From Hemibagrus wyckioides (Eukaryota > Chordata > Actinopteri > Siluriformes > Bagridae), in assembly GCF_019097595.1 (NCBI RefSeq), contig NC_080734.1:10618392-10682391 (forward strand): a stretch of 64,000 bases of DNA, written 5' to 3'. Position numbers and translations under genes: made by a program. Positions 49,730 to 59,770 of the stretch are shown piece by piece. The first letter of the stretch is position 1, and the number at the start of each line of letters is the position of its first letter. The notes beneath the pieces were generated by a model. That model saw only the letters and a program-made list of their open reading frames with translations. It was not told the DNA's origin and made no database searches.

Positions 49730-52700
49730 TGTGTGTGTGTGCGAGACAGAGAGAAAGAGAGATACAGACAGACAGAAAAAAGAGAGACAGAGAGAGACAG
49801 AGACAGAGAGAGTGTGAGAGAGACAGAGTGAGTGTGTATGTATGCGAGAGAGAGAGAGAGAGACAGAGAGAGAGTGTATGTGCGAGAGAGACAGAGAGAG
49901 AGAGAGAGAGTGTATGTGCGAGAGAGACAGAGAGAGAGTGTATGTGCGAGAGAGACAGAGAGAGAGAGAGAGTGTATGTGCGAGAGAGACAGAGAGAGAG
50001 ACAGACAGAATGCATTTTATTAAATCAGGGAATTATTCCAACAATTTTTCTTACACAAGTCAGAAACGACATTCACCTCAGAGTAAATGGAGAATTTCTC
50101 CTTGTTTCTGCCTCTCTTAACTAATTCGAGGAGAAGAGGCATGTTCTTATTCCCCTCAGATTCAGAGAAGCCAAGCTCCTTGGACAAACTTTCACGGCTG
50201 TCCAGTCCATTGATCTAGGGGAAAACGGGATGGATGAAAAACATTACCGCTAATACAAGTGTTTCAAAAAAGTGTGTCATTTTTGGTTTCTGGAACGTTT
50301 TTAAAAAAGATCTACAGTTTAATGGTCTTAGTGAAACGATACGGTTCATTTTATAGTACTTGGCAAATGATCTTAGCTAGAGCAACTTACGGAAGTCTCT
50401 ATCAATAAATACATCCTCACACTAGTTCACTAGGTCAGGAACTAAGAGTGCTATCAGTTTAAAAACACTGTTATTGAGATATGTATAGTATGAAACAACA
50501 CAAAAGACATTTTACTGAATGACAGATGTGGCATTGTGTTGTTGATAGTTCTATGAAAAAGGAATGGAAAAAACCCTACAATATGCAGCTTGTGTGTTGG
50601 GGAATTTTTGCAGACGGAAACAAAAAATAATCATTTTAAAATGATTTTTAAATAAAAATTCCACTGAAACAGGATTGGTTTGTGTTGAAACAGCATCTCA
50701 AAGAACAGTCAAACAAATGCATGAATCACGATAACAATAAGAAAAGCAATGCTCTTAAGTATCCACTAATAAGAAGCCACTGCGGGTTCGGTTACCAGAA
50801 AATGTAAATGTAACACACACCTCAAAAAAAATAAAAAAATAAAAAATAAATAAATAAAAATAAAAACACACTTCTAATGCAAAAGAGAGGTTTGTTGGTG
50901 AAGTTAAACAGAGGCTAACAATCATTTTGTGTAGACTTCAGTAGGTTTGAACAGAGAAAAGCTGCACCACTGGTTTACATGGGAGAGACACAGGAAGCAG
51001 GAGCGACACTCATACGACTGAAAGCAGGCCTCAGACTAAACAGGAGACTGATTTATAATTGTGTATGGGGTGAAGTCTTCCTAAACACACATAATGTGAT
51101 AATATTGTGTCCACTAGGAGGCAGTGTCCCATAAGCCATCCTGTAAACATGAAATATATTCAAGACATCCATATACTGTAGAAAACAGTGCTATGTTTCA
51201 CTGTAGGAATAATAAATAAAATATAACATCGGAGAAAATGTTATTCTTTTTCTATTATCATTCTATTCTATTAATCTGTCAATTACGTCAATGGTGGATG
51301 ACTTTAGACTTGTTTTATTACCTACAGTCATTACTGGGAGGACATCGAAGAGAAAAAAGTATGCAATCCTTCAGAAACAAAACAGCCAATATAAAGACAG
51401 CTACAGGATTTATGTCTTGACATGCCATAATATTACAATCATGGTTCAAATTTAGGGCAGTGGTGGTTCAAGTGGTTAAGGCTCTGGTTGTTAATCGGAG
51501 GATTAGGGTTTAAGCAGACCACCAAGCCTCACTGTTGAAGAATTGAGCAAGACGCTTACCCAACCTGGTCTGGGGGAGCTGTATCATAGGTGACCCTGTC
51601 CATCCATCCATCCATCCATCTTAAAGGCTTTGTTCCCTCAGTTCTTTTTAATAACTCAATTAAACAGTGAGGTGTTCATCATGTCATGAATCAAGCAAAC
51701 ATGATAAGTAGGAGAAAAAGGGATTTTATCTATCATAAAGAAGACTATGAGAGTTTATAATTGAATAAGATTAGTGACTGAAATATCATGTGGGCTGAAT
51801 TTAACACCAACAGCATGGCTCTAACCTGCCTGGTGTCAGCAGTTCAGGCTGGTGGAGGTGGTGTAATGATGGGCAAAGTTTTCTTGGCACACTTAAATAC
51901 CAACCAAGCATCATGTGAATGCTGCAGCCTTTCTAAATACTGTTGCTGACCATGTGCATTCCTTTATGATCACAATTTACCCATTTATTAAGCAAGATAA
52001 TGCACCATATCACTTGAATGCTGGTGTAAGGCGGTTCATGAGGGACATGTCCTCATCCTGGCTGGATGTTGGTGCACCACATCATTTGTATTTGTCCACA
52101 GACATAAGTTAATCTTCTGAGCAGGTGTTTTATTCACAGCTGCCTGAATGTGAGGAGAAATGGTTTAGCAAATACTGTGTGGTGATTTTTCTCAACTTGT
52201 GGATCTTTTACATTATGTAATGATGTGTGTGTGTGTGTCTATTAGTCTCACTTTATACTCTTACCACAAAGCTGAAATATAAGCATTAGAGGAATCTTAG
52301 TTAGCCACCACTGAACTTTTGAACTCCATTTTTTTCTGGTAGATAGATAAGAGAGAAAAATAACTATGATGGGATGTGGAAGAAAGACTGAATGACGATA
52401 GAAGAATAACCCATTTCATATGACATACAGGATGGAGCGTCTAATGTTAATCAAGCTTTCTTTGAGAATTTACACCACAAAAAGTGTTAAGATTTATAAA
52501 CCTTCAAGATCTTTGAAGACAAACATATCTAAAGAAAATAGAACAATGTGGCATGTAGGATGTCATTCATTTGTAAAATGAAAGAGGTGGATGGAGGAAA
52601 CTTTCCTCAGAGGTAATAAACATCGTAATACCGTGTTAATCTCTGGCTGAAAAACCGCTAGTGTGAAGTCTAGATTGAACACTTGCAGAAAGTCTGTGAT

Positions 52701-54828
52701 TAAACTGGCCACAAGGCGTCCTGCAAAGAATTACAGAATAGTTAAAACAGTGTTTTGTGTTTGTAGGTTAATCAATCAAAATAACTGACAATAATAATCA
52801 TTAGAAAAATAACTTGCCATCTTTAGTGCTGAGACACTTTTTCAGATTCTCGTTTACAAGTGGAGTTTTATTCTGGTGAGGCCAAAAGAGACATGACAGA
52901 TGTTTAGAATCTTAATTATTCAGAGTCCGAAGTGTGTAAAATGTTAAAGGTTAGACTGCATATAGATACCTCCACTTTGTCCTGCTCCTCTAAAGCCAGA
53001 AATACAGCAGCTCGAAGCTCGGCCTGTAAACAGACAAAGACTAATCTGTTAAACAGTGTTTAATCATCTGTATGAATGTATGTGGGGGGGGGGGGGGGGG
53101 TTGTCACCACAGCGGATCATCTGGTCTGCATATTTGATGTGGCATTTTTTTTTTGCAGTACACACCCTTCCTGACACACCCCTCCCATTTTTATCCAGGT
53201 TTAGAATTGGCAGGCACTGAGTGTTAACCCCTCAGTGGCTGGGTTTGTTTCCTGCACCAGAACTAAATAAAGATAGAACAATAGAGTAAAAAATATCCAA
53301 AGAAGACAACGTTACAATATATATGTAGGGCCTGAAGAAACAGAAATTATTAGTAAAACTACTGTTTTACAGAATGAGATGACGATTGCAGTATTGAATT
53401 GGGATGATTTGGTTGCAATTGTAAAAAGGACATTATCAGCATTTACATTATTTGCTGTCACCCAGATGAGGATGGGTTCCCTTCTGAGTCTAGTTTCTCT
53501 CAAGGTTTCTTTCTCATATCATCTCAGGGAGTTTTTCCTCACCACCATCGCCTCAGGCTTGCTCATTAGGGACAACATAGAAACTTATCTTAAAACTTTA
53601 TATGTTTTTTTTTCCCTATGTTTCTATATTTCTGTAAAGCTGCTTTGAGACAAGGTCCATTGTTAAAAACGCAATACAAATAAATTGAATCGAACTGTTC
53701 TGCAGAACTACAAAAAGCATCACAGTGACAGAGGCAGATCATCAAATAGATCAGATTCCTTTAAATGACAATACCACCATTAACGATGATGAGTAAATGT
53801 TAAGTGAGAATCATCCCTGCATAACACAGCTATAGCTATTGGGTCAATTAACTAATATTTCCCTATTAGCACTGTAATGTTTTCTTTTTTCATTTATTAT
53901 TGTGTACGTGTTGATTATGCCACACAACCTGAAGCTGTGTTGCAAATATAAATAATCTTTATCACATGGCACAGTAAGTAGCGTGTTATTATTTTAGACT
54001 CATGCAGAACAGCATGTAGAAAAAGTGTTTTATTTGTAACATGCTGCAGCAAAAAGCAATCATATCCTACTGTTAGAGTGGGAGAAGCAGAAAAAACCGA
54101 GTCCAGTTCAACACGTTGACAGTGGCACCAGTGAGATTTAGTCTTTGTTTGATATCTGCCTGAAGAGGTTGTTGATGCAGCAGCACTTTAGCCTTTTATA
54201 TTCCTCCCAGCTCTCACACCTATACGTCTGTGCGTCATACAGATCAGGTTTCTTTCATGAGAACACCACCATCAGTGGTCAGTGAAGAAGACTCTCTCAA
54301 GCTTCAATGTGTAAGGTCTTAGGTGATTATCTGTGGTCAGTGAGTGAGGGATTTTTTTTTTTTACTCCTGTTAAACCCTGAAGCAGCCATGTCCCCCTGT
54401 GACGTCATCATGCCTTAAACTGTAACTTTTCTTGGGAATAACAGACAGCACCGACCGACACAATAACACCAGACACCCTAAACACAAGACGAATATCTAG
54501 TAATGAACACATTCAGGTTTGAGATTTCCCAGTAAAGTCACGAAACTAGCTTTATACGCCACGATCTAGCCGTTAAGCGAGTTTTGTTGATGAACTGAGA
54601 CCCTTAGATACGGGTTGTTGTCATTCAGTCTCTCCAGTCAGCTAACAAAGTCAGCTACAACTTCAGCATCGACTTGCAGGGATGCATACCAAAATCAACA
54701 CTGTGTGTTCAATATACTTATAAACGACAAAATATTGAAATTACCTTAATCTTGTTAAGAACGCCATTGTTTTCCAAATTTTGAATCAGAAGGTCTCTGA
54801 GCTCCGTGTCTTCTTCTGTAGCAGACAT
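37660..54828 (-). CDS. cep43: CEP43 / FGFR1OP (FOP), centrosomal protein
   Basis: A centriolar-satellite and basal-body protein needed for microtubule anchoring and ciliogenesis. Coding exons: 54828-54745, 53023-52970, 52872-52818, 52720-52632, 50214-50077, 47240-47184, 46771-46701, 46225-46176, 46015-45954, 45611-45531, 44443-44381, 43135-42936, 42556-42548, 42310-42233, 41872-41801, 41685-41576, 39996-39940, 39834-39798, 38095-38017, 37734-37660. All phases match, giving 506 residues against about 399 in human. The N-terminus (EEDTELRDLLIQNLENNGVL) and a LisH motif (about 62-94, KDGRLVASLITDFLQVFNLD) form the dimerisation region. EEGDSFFDDPLPKPQKTYG, DYDDDFN and the end ADYMEDVA match the family. 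Exons 6-9 add an EF-hand-like module. Intron 3 has a GC donor. The 9-base exon 13 and the acceptor of exon 15 are the least certain. Confidence 0.95.
38668..39342. repeat. 21-bp minisatellite in a cep43 intron
   Basis: About 32 copies of a 20-21 bp unit built on CTGAATCAAATGCAGTGGGT, with GAAGTAGGTA and CAGTAGGTA variants. The right end (39240-39340) is the most uniform and the left the most diverged. It lies between coding exons 18 and 19. Confidence 0.95.
40370..40690 (+). mobile_element. Dispersed teleost repeat
   Basis: It contains GCTGGAGCCTATCCCAGC, GGTACACCCTGGTCAGGTCG, CATGTTTTTGGACTGTGGGA and CCCACGCAGGCACGG, the hallmark phrases of a very abundant fish dispersed repeat (family name not assigned from memory). 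It lies in a cep43 intron and has no open frame. Confidence 0.7.
44520..44720. repeat. CA-rich low-complexity tract
   Basis: Interrupted CACA repeats with short TA runs and ACACACAGA variants, just downstream (in the sense of the plus axis) of cep43 exon 11. Confidence 0.85.
45954..47240 (-). other. cep43: EF-hand-like four-exon cassette of cep43
   Basis: Exons 6-9 (57, 71, 50 and 62 bases) total 240 bases, start and end in phase 0 and encode 80 residues. First helix and loop: ELSPRQIAEAQKKYD, then CKDRSGGLSKDE, then VVAVFIELFP. The loop fits the 12-position EF-hand with Asp at 3, Gly at 6, a hydrophobic residue at 8 and Glu at 12, but Cys at position 1. The second half (MLERFVADELG ... SVDFQEFLGLFKQLY) has the helices of a paired EF-hand with a loop lacking most ligands. 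Removing all four exons leaves the reading frame intact and gives the layout I remember for human CEP43. Confidence 0.75.
46804..47034. repeat. (CA)n, (TA)n and (GATA)n microsatellites
   Basis: A short CA run is followed by about 55 bp of TA, a second imperfect TA segment with TTACATA repeats, and about 18 GATA units (46959-47033). It lies between cep43 exons 6 and 7. Confidence 0.95.
47811..48391. mobile_element. Non-autonomous Tc1/mariner-type element with internal palindrome
   Basis: The ends are inverted repeats of the type TACAGTAYTGTRCAAAWGTCT (left about 47811, right about 48391). Inside, 48075-48097 and 48163-48185 are a perfect 23-bp inverted repeat separated by a 65-bp spacer, mostly (TA)n. 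There is no transposase frame. It lies in the cep43 intron between exons 5 and 6. Confidence 0.65.
48790..49190. mobile_element. Dispersed repeat (GTGGATATAAAAAAGTCTAC family)
   Basis: It starts AAAGTGGATATAAAAAAAGT, continues through AATCATGTCAGAACTGTTTC and GGTTGCAGAAGTTTGCACAA, and ends near GTCCATGATTTATCTTGG. This matches the general layout of an abundant teleost DNA-transposon-derived repeat recalled from experience. It is non-coding. Confidence 0.5.
49313..50008. repeat. 700-bp purine-rich (GA)n/GACA/GTGT tract
   Basis: An almost uninterrupted polypurine stretch on the plus strand (polypyrimidine in the cep43 sense). It contains three copies of an 83-85 bp higher unit marked by GTGTGCGAGACAGAGAG (unit marks at 49573, 49658 and 49741) and several TGTATGTGCGAGAGAGAC units on the right. 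It ends about 68 bases from cep43 exon 5. Confidence 0.95.
51455..51600 (+). mobile_element. tRNA-derived SINE-like element
   Basis: The head GTGGTTCAAGTGGTTAAGGC is followed by GGATTAGGGTTTAAGC, the CTGTTGAAGAATTGAGCAAG body and CTTACCCAACC. A (CCAT)n run follows at 51601-51618. It lies in a cep43 intron. Confidence 0.55.
51785..52110 (+). mobile_element. Tc1-like transposase fragment
   Basis: Degenerate transposase sequence including CTGGTGTCAGCAGTTCAGGC and a segment encoding QDNAPYH at the second catalytic Asp position. No terminal repeats were found. It is the same family as 912-1080 and lies in a cep43 intron. Confidence 0.65.
53455..53695 (+). mobile_element. 3' end of a dispersed teleost repeat
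   Basis: It contains GATGAGGATGGGTTCCC, TCTCAAGGTTTCTTTCTC, AGGGAGTTTTTCCTCACC and the tail AAAGCTGCTTTGAGACAAGG ... AATACAAATAAATTGAAT. This is a very common fish interspersed repeat; it is non-coding here, in a cep43 intron. Confidence 0.65.
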
Positions 54829-54834
54829 CTTCAA

Positions 54835-54916
54835 TTCCGGTCACGTGACCTCCTCATGCCCTCTACTGGCGCTCTGGAGAAAAGTACCCCTATTGACCCG
54901 CCAACGCGCATGCGCG
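54835..54916 (-). promoter_or_regulatory. cep43: cep43 core promoter with E-box and NRF1-type palindromes
   Basis: Just upstream of the cep43 start codon are two perfect palindromes. GGTCACGTGACC (54839-54850) has a CACGTG E-box core and lies next to an ETS-type CCGGAA. CGCGCATGCGCG (54905-54916) matches the NRF1 consensus. There is no TATA box. NRF1 and ETS sites are common in TATA-less promoters of housekeeping and ciliary genes; actual binding here is inferred. Confidence 0.6.
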
Positions 54917-55005
54917 ACTCCGTGAGGCTCTGATGGCTAATTCTAGCTTTTACTCTGTTTCCAGCATCTCTGTGTAACACATCTGTAGTTCAATCCAGTG
55001 TAATG

Positions 55006-55275
55006 AATGTTAGTGGGTGGGATATATTAGGCAGCAAGTAAACATTTTGTCCTCAAAGTTGATGTGTTAGAAGCAGGGCACACACATGAGCATCAGAACC
55101 TTGCAACTTACAGGATTTAAAGAATCTGTTGATAACATCTTGGTGCCAGATACCAAAGCACACCTTCAGGGATCTAGTGGAGTTCATACCTTGATGGGTC
55201 AGGGCTGTTTTGGCAGAAAAGGGGGACCAACACAACATTAGGCAGGTGGTCATAATGTTATGGCTAATCGGTGTA
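55006..55275. mobile_element. Tc1-derived miniature element (family B, copy 5)
   Basis: The right terminal repeat is present (CATAATGTTATGGCTAATCGG). The interior matches the miniature element at 21801, including TTAGTGGGTGGGATATATTA and ATAACATCTTGGTGCCAGA. The left end is truncated. A further scrap of the same terminal repeat is at 56454-56480. Confidence 0.75.
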
Positions 55276-55888
55276 TATCCTGCTGTTATGTTAAGATAGT
55301 GGTACATCTGATTCACAGCTTCGTTCAACCAGTTTCATCCATTCTTTATTTTTCAACACTAGGCCACACAGAGAGAACCCTGTACTGGTGAAAAGAAAGT
55401 TTCACACATATAATACAATATATTACAAACCGCTGAAATGGCTCTGAAATACATTGATAATGGTCATTTTCTGCTAACTCTATAAGTTCCATCCATATGC
55501 TTTTGTAATTAAATATAGAGGGTATGCAGATTACAGTGAGACCCCTGTACAATGTTTTTCCTCAGTATATTCCAAATAGTGTAAGATTAAAATATTACAA
55601 CAATGTAAGTCCATTTTAACTATTCATCACACTTTACTTTCATCCACAGAGCATCAGTTTCCACTGACAACATGGGAATAGAGTTCATGAGGCAGTAGGG
55701 TGCTCAAAGTGCCCAAAAGAATTTTTACTTGTTCTTATTTTTATTTTATAATAATGATTATTATTTTTTATGGGGGGTTGTTTGCTGTTTTGCTGTATTA
55801 TTTTCAAATTTTATATATAGTTTTTATTTGTAGTATAATTTGGGGTTTTGTTGGTTTTTCTTCTTTCTTTTATGTTTTTTTACTGGCT

Positions 55889-56368
55889 TTATCTCTTTCT
55901 CCTCTGTTTCTTTAACGCCTTCTTGGCTTGCTGTGGACCAATACTGAAGCGATACACACAGGTGTATTCAGGGTGACCCCAATTACTGAGGATCCTCAGT
56001 GCAACCAGCCTGTAAACCTCACTCGGAGATTCCTGAAAAACACCACAATAGGGTAGAAATTGTTAAATGATCACAAACATGTACAGACACTCCAATGGAT
56101 TTGATATATTTTTCGAAATAAATGATTGATGTGAGAAGAACATTTCACACGTGTGTGTAGCTCGGTATTGCATTCCTCTGAATTTATGAACTTTTACAGA
56201 CTGATTCATGAACAGTTTATTGGTGTTGAAATGAGTCATTTTCTCTCAGAAATTTTACCACAGTTCTTTGCAGTGATTTGGAAGTTCGAAGGTCTGGACA
56301 GATTTTCCATCCTGGTTATAGGTGAATATTCCGAGACATTTTTCTTCCTCTAACTCAGTAATAATTCC
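55889..56368 (-). CDS. SUN-domain protein, last two coding exons (frame conflict)
   Basis: SUN proteins span the inner nuclear membrane and bind KASH proteins to form LINC complexes. Exon 56368-56259 (acceptor CTACAG, donor TG|GTAAAA) encodes ITELEEEKCLGIFTYNQDGK and VQTFELPNHCKELW. Exon 56032-55889 (acceptor TTTTTCAG) encodes ESPSEVYRLVALRILSNWGH, PEYTCVYRF and a basic tail ending QRRKR, then TAA. The pattern LG.FTYNQDG...QTFEL...LRILSNWGHPEYTC.YRF is diagnostic of the SUN domain C-terminal half and closest to the SUN3/SPAG4 type. The first exon leaves two bases but the second is open only from phase 0, so they do not join in frame. A one-base loss, an unseen microexon or a sequencing error could explain this. 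The preceding SUN-domain exons were not found. Confidence 0.72.
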
Positions 56369-56752
56369 CTGTAGAAAGTGTAATTATTTGTAAAAGTTCA
56401 TGTTTAATTTTACTAGTAGATTGTGGAGCAGAAAACAGTATTAACACAATATACACCGATCAGGCATAACAGGCATAATAAAAAGTTTGTGGTCCCCTGT
56501 TATTAGTCAGACAAAAAGAAAAGCTTTACTAGCACACTATTTTGCACTATTTTATACAGTCATGAAGCCATGACATGAAGCCATTTACATAGTTACCAGC
56601 AATACATGATCCTGTGTGTGTGTGTGTGTGTGTATATGTTACCTGTATAACTGTTGCAGGTCCGTTATTTTTGCACCATATACTGAAGACAAGCTGCAAA
56701 TTTTTGCAGTAATTCGGTTTATAGATATTAGAACTGGTTATCACAGTGGAGC

Positions 56753-56785
<33 letters not shown>

Positions 56786-57867
56786 GAGCAATGATCAACA
56801 GTTAAAACAGATTTGGGAGAAGCAGAATGAGACAGTGAGATTAATAGCTTCTGCTCCCATTACCACAGTGGATCATCTGATCTGCATATATTAGATTTGA
56901 CACAGGATTTCGCCGGATGCACTTCCTGTCAAAACCCTCCTATTTTATCTGGGCTTGGGACCAGTACAGAGAATTAGAGTGTGGGATCAGTAGGATTACT
57001 ATCAGTTTAGTTTAAAATTAAAAATATTTTGACCCGTTTAACCCTTAGTTATATTCTCTCCCACTGACCTGGGCCATCTGTCTACATGTTACACGTTATA
57101 AACAGCTGAAAATGTATAAATCATATAATATGTATCTTATCATCATCAATACTGAACAATGATGATATTGTTCACTCCCTCTTTGACCTTTCCACAGTCG
57201 GTAGTGTTACAACATGGAACCGTTGGTTGCCTCTATGACTAATCCCCTCATTACCTGCTTATTGACGTTTGGTTTTCGGCCTCCTCTAGGCAGAGTCATG
57301 GTTTTATTATATTCTTTACATTTTTTATGAAGAGATTTATGGACATTCAAAGTTTGGGATATTTTTTTTTTATAATAAATCCCTTTTACAGAACTTTATC
57401 TCAGACTTCTTCATGTATGTTTTGCCCTCTTATACATGCAGCACAATTAAACATGGGTTAAACATGTGATATCTTAACAGTGAACACTTTACTGTTGCAC
57501 CACTCAGGAACTTAAGTATTATGCCATTTTTAAGAAAACTATATGTAAAGCCTCCAGCGCGTAGTCAGTCATTCCAGTATCGTCAGCTCTGTGATGGTTT
57601 ACTACTCATTCCTGTGAAATAAATCAATGAAATTGTTCATTGTATGATGCAGAGTCAGTGTATGCATAAAAGAATCTGCCCAGGTCATCCCATTTGCCCA
57701 GTATCTTTATTGTTTTTTATTCAGTGGCAAATAAAATGCAATAAATGAAATTCAAATGCATTTAAATGAATGCAACTAAATTTAAACAAAATTTAAATAA
57801 AAACAAAACAGCACACTTGTGTCTGGACTTGACCTGACAACTTTACACTCTACAATCTAAACACTGT
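56369..57867. other. Region between SUN exons and satellite
   Basis: Mostly AT-rich DNA. Two minus-strand segments with exon-like borders were noted. 57299-57255 begins with ATG, reads MTLPRGGRKPNVNKQ and ends CAG|GTAATG; 56752-56643 ends ATACAG|GTAACA. Their phases do not fit each other and neither is recognisable SUN sequence, so they are not called as genes. Confidence 0.4.
56609..56782. repeat. Converging (TG)n and (CA)n microsatellites
   Basis: A (TG)n run at 56609-56632 and a (CA)n run at 56755-56782 flank about 120 bp of single-copy DNA. On the minus strand the second run abuts a possible exon (56752-56643) bounded by TAG and GTAACA. Confidence 0.85.
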
Positions 57868-59770
57868 GCCCTACATGCTAAACACTATGAGTACACTGTG
57901 CCCTACACACTGTACACTATGCCTTACACTGTGTACAGTGTATAGTTTATAGTTTATGCCCTACACTGTGTACATTATGCCCTACACTCTGTACACTATG
58001 CCCTACACACTGTACACTATGCCCTACACTCTGTACACTATTCCCTACACTCTGTACACTATGCCCTACACTCTGTACACTATGCCCTACACACTGTACA
58101 CTATGCCCTACACTGTGTACAGTAAGCCTTACACTCTGTACACTATGCCCTACACTCTGTACAGTAAGCCCTACACTCTGTACACTATGCCCTACACTGT
58201 GTACACTATGCCCTACACTCTGTACAGTAAGCCCTACACTCTGTACAGTAAGCCCTACACTGTGTACACTATGCCCTACACTCTGTACAGTAAGCCCTAC
58301 ACTCTGTACACTATGCCCTACACTGTGTACACTATGCCCTACACTCTGTACAGTAAGCCCTACACTCTGTACAGTAAGCCCTACACTGTGTACACTATGC
58401 CCTACACTCTGTACAGTAAGCCCTACACTCTGTACACTATGCCCTACACTGTGTACACTATTCCCTACACTGTGTACACTATTCCCTACACTGTGTACAC
58501 TATTCCCTACATTGTGTACACTATGCCCTACACTCTGTACACTATGCCCTACATTGTGTACACTATTCCCTACACTGTGTACACTGTGCCCTACACTCTG
58601 TACACTATTCCCTACACTCTGTACACTATTCCCTACACTCTGTACACTATTCCCTACACTCTGTACACTATGCCCTACACTGTATACACTATGCCCTACA
58701 CTCTGTACAGTAAGCCCTACACTCTGTACACTATGCCCTACACTGTGTACACTATGCCCTACACTCTGTACAGTAAGCCCTACACTCTGTACAGTAAGCC
58801 CTACACTGTGTACACTATGCCCTACACTCTGTACAGTAAGCCCTACACTCTGTACAGTAAGCCCTACACTGTGTACACTATGCCCTACACTCTGTACAGT
58901 AAGCCCTACACTCTGTACAGTAAGCCCTACACTCTGTACAGTATGCCCTACACTCTGTACAGTAAGCCCTACACTCTGTACACTATGCCCTACACTCTGT
59001 ACAGTAAGCCCTACACTCTGTACAGTAAGCCCTACACTGTGTACACTATGCCCTACACTCTGTACAGTAAGCCCTACACTCTGTACAGTAAGCCCTACAC
59101 TCTGTACAGTAAGCCCTACACTGTGTACACTATGCCCTACACTCTGTACAGTAAGCCCTACACTCTGTACACTATGCCCTACACTGTGTACACTATGCCC
59201 TACACTCTGTACAGTAAGCCCTACACTCTGTACACTATGCCCTACACTGTGTACACTATGCCCTACACTCTGTACAGTAAGCCCTACACTCTGTACACTA
59301 TTCCCTACACTCTGTACACTATTCCCTACACTCTGTACACTATTCCCTACACTCTGTACACTATGCCCTACACTGTGTACACTATGCCCTACACTCTGTA
59401 CAGTAAGCCCTACACTCTGTACACTATGCCCTACACTGTGTACACTATGCCCTACACTCTGTACAGTAAGCCCTACACTCTGTACAGTAAGCCCTACACT
59501 GTGTACACTATGCCCTACACTCTGTACAGTAAGCCCTACACTCTGTACAGTAAGCCCTACACTCTGTACAGTAAGCCCTACACTGTGTACACTATGCCCT
59601 ACACTCTGTACAGTAAGCCCTACACTCTGTACAGTAAGCCCTACACTGTGTACACTATGCCCTACACTCTGTACAGTAAGCCCTACACTCTGTACACTAT
59701 GCCCTACACTGTGTACACTATGCCCTACACTCTGTACAGTATGCCCTACACTCTGTACACTATGCCCTAC
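57868..59770. repeat. 21-bp satellite array, left domain
   Basis: About 88 tandem 21-bp units with core CCCTACACTSTGTACAS. The first units (57868-57960) are degenerate, then the array is regular. Unit variants carry ACTATG, AGTAAG or ACTATT before the CCC. The AGTAAG form is frequent here and usually follows a CTCTGTAC form. Since 21 is a multiple of three, the array is open in a forward frame for over 600 codons (heptad such as MPYTLYT), but there is no sign of a gene. Confidence 0.97.

Noticed and set aside
49199..50124. Overlapping Arg/Glu-rich (+) and Ser/Leu-rich (-) open frames
   Set aside because: They are translations of the (GA)n/(GT)n tract inside a cep43 intron.
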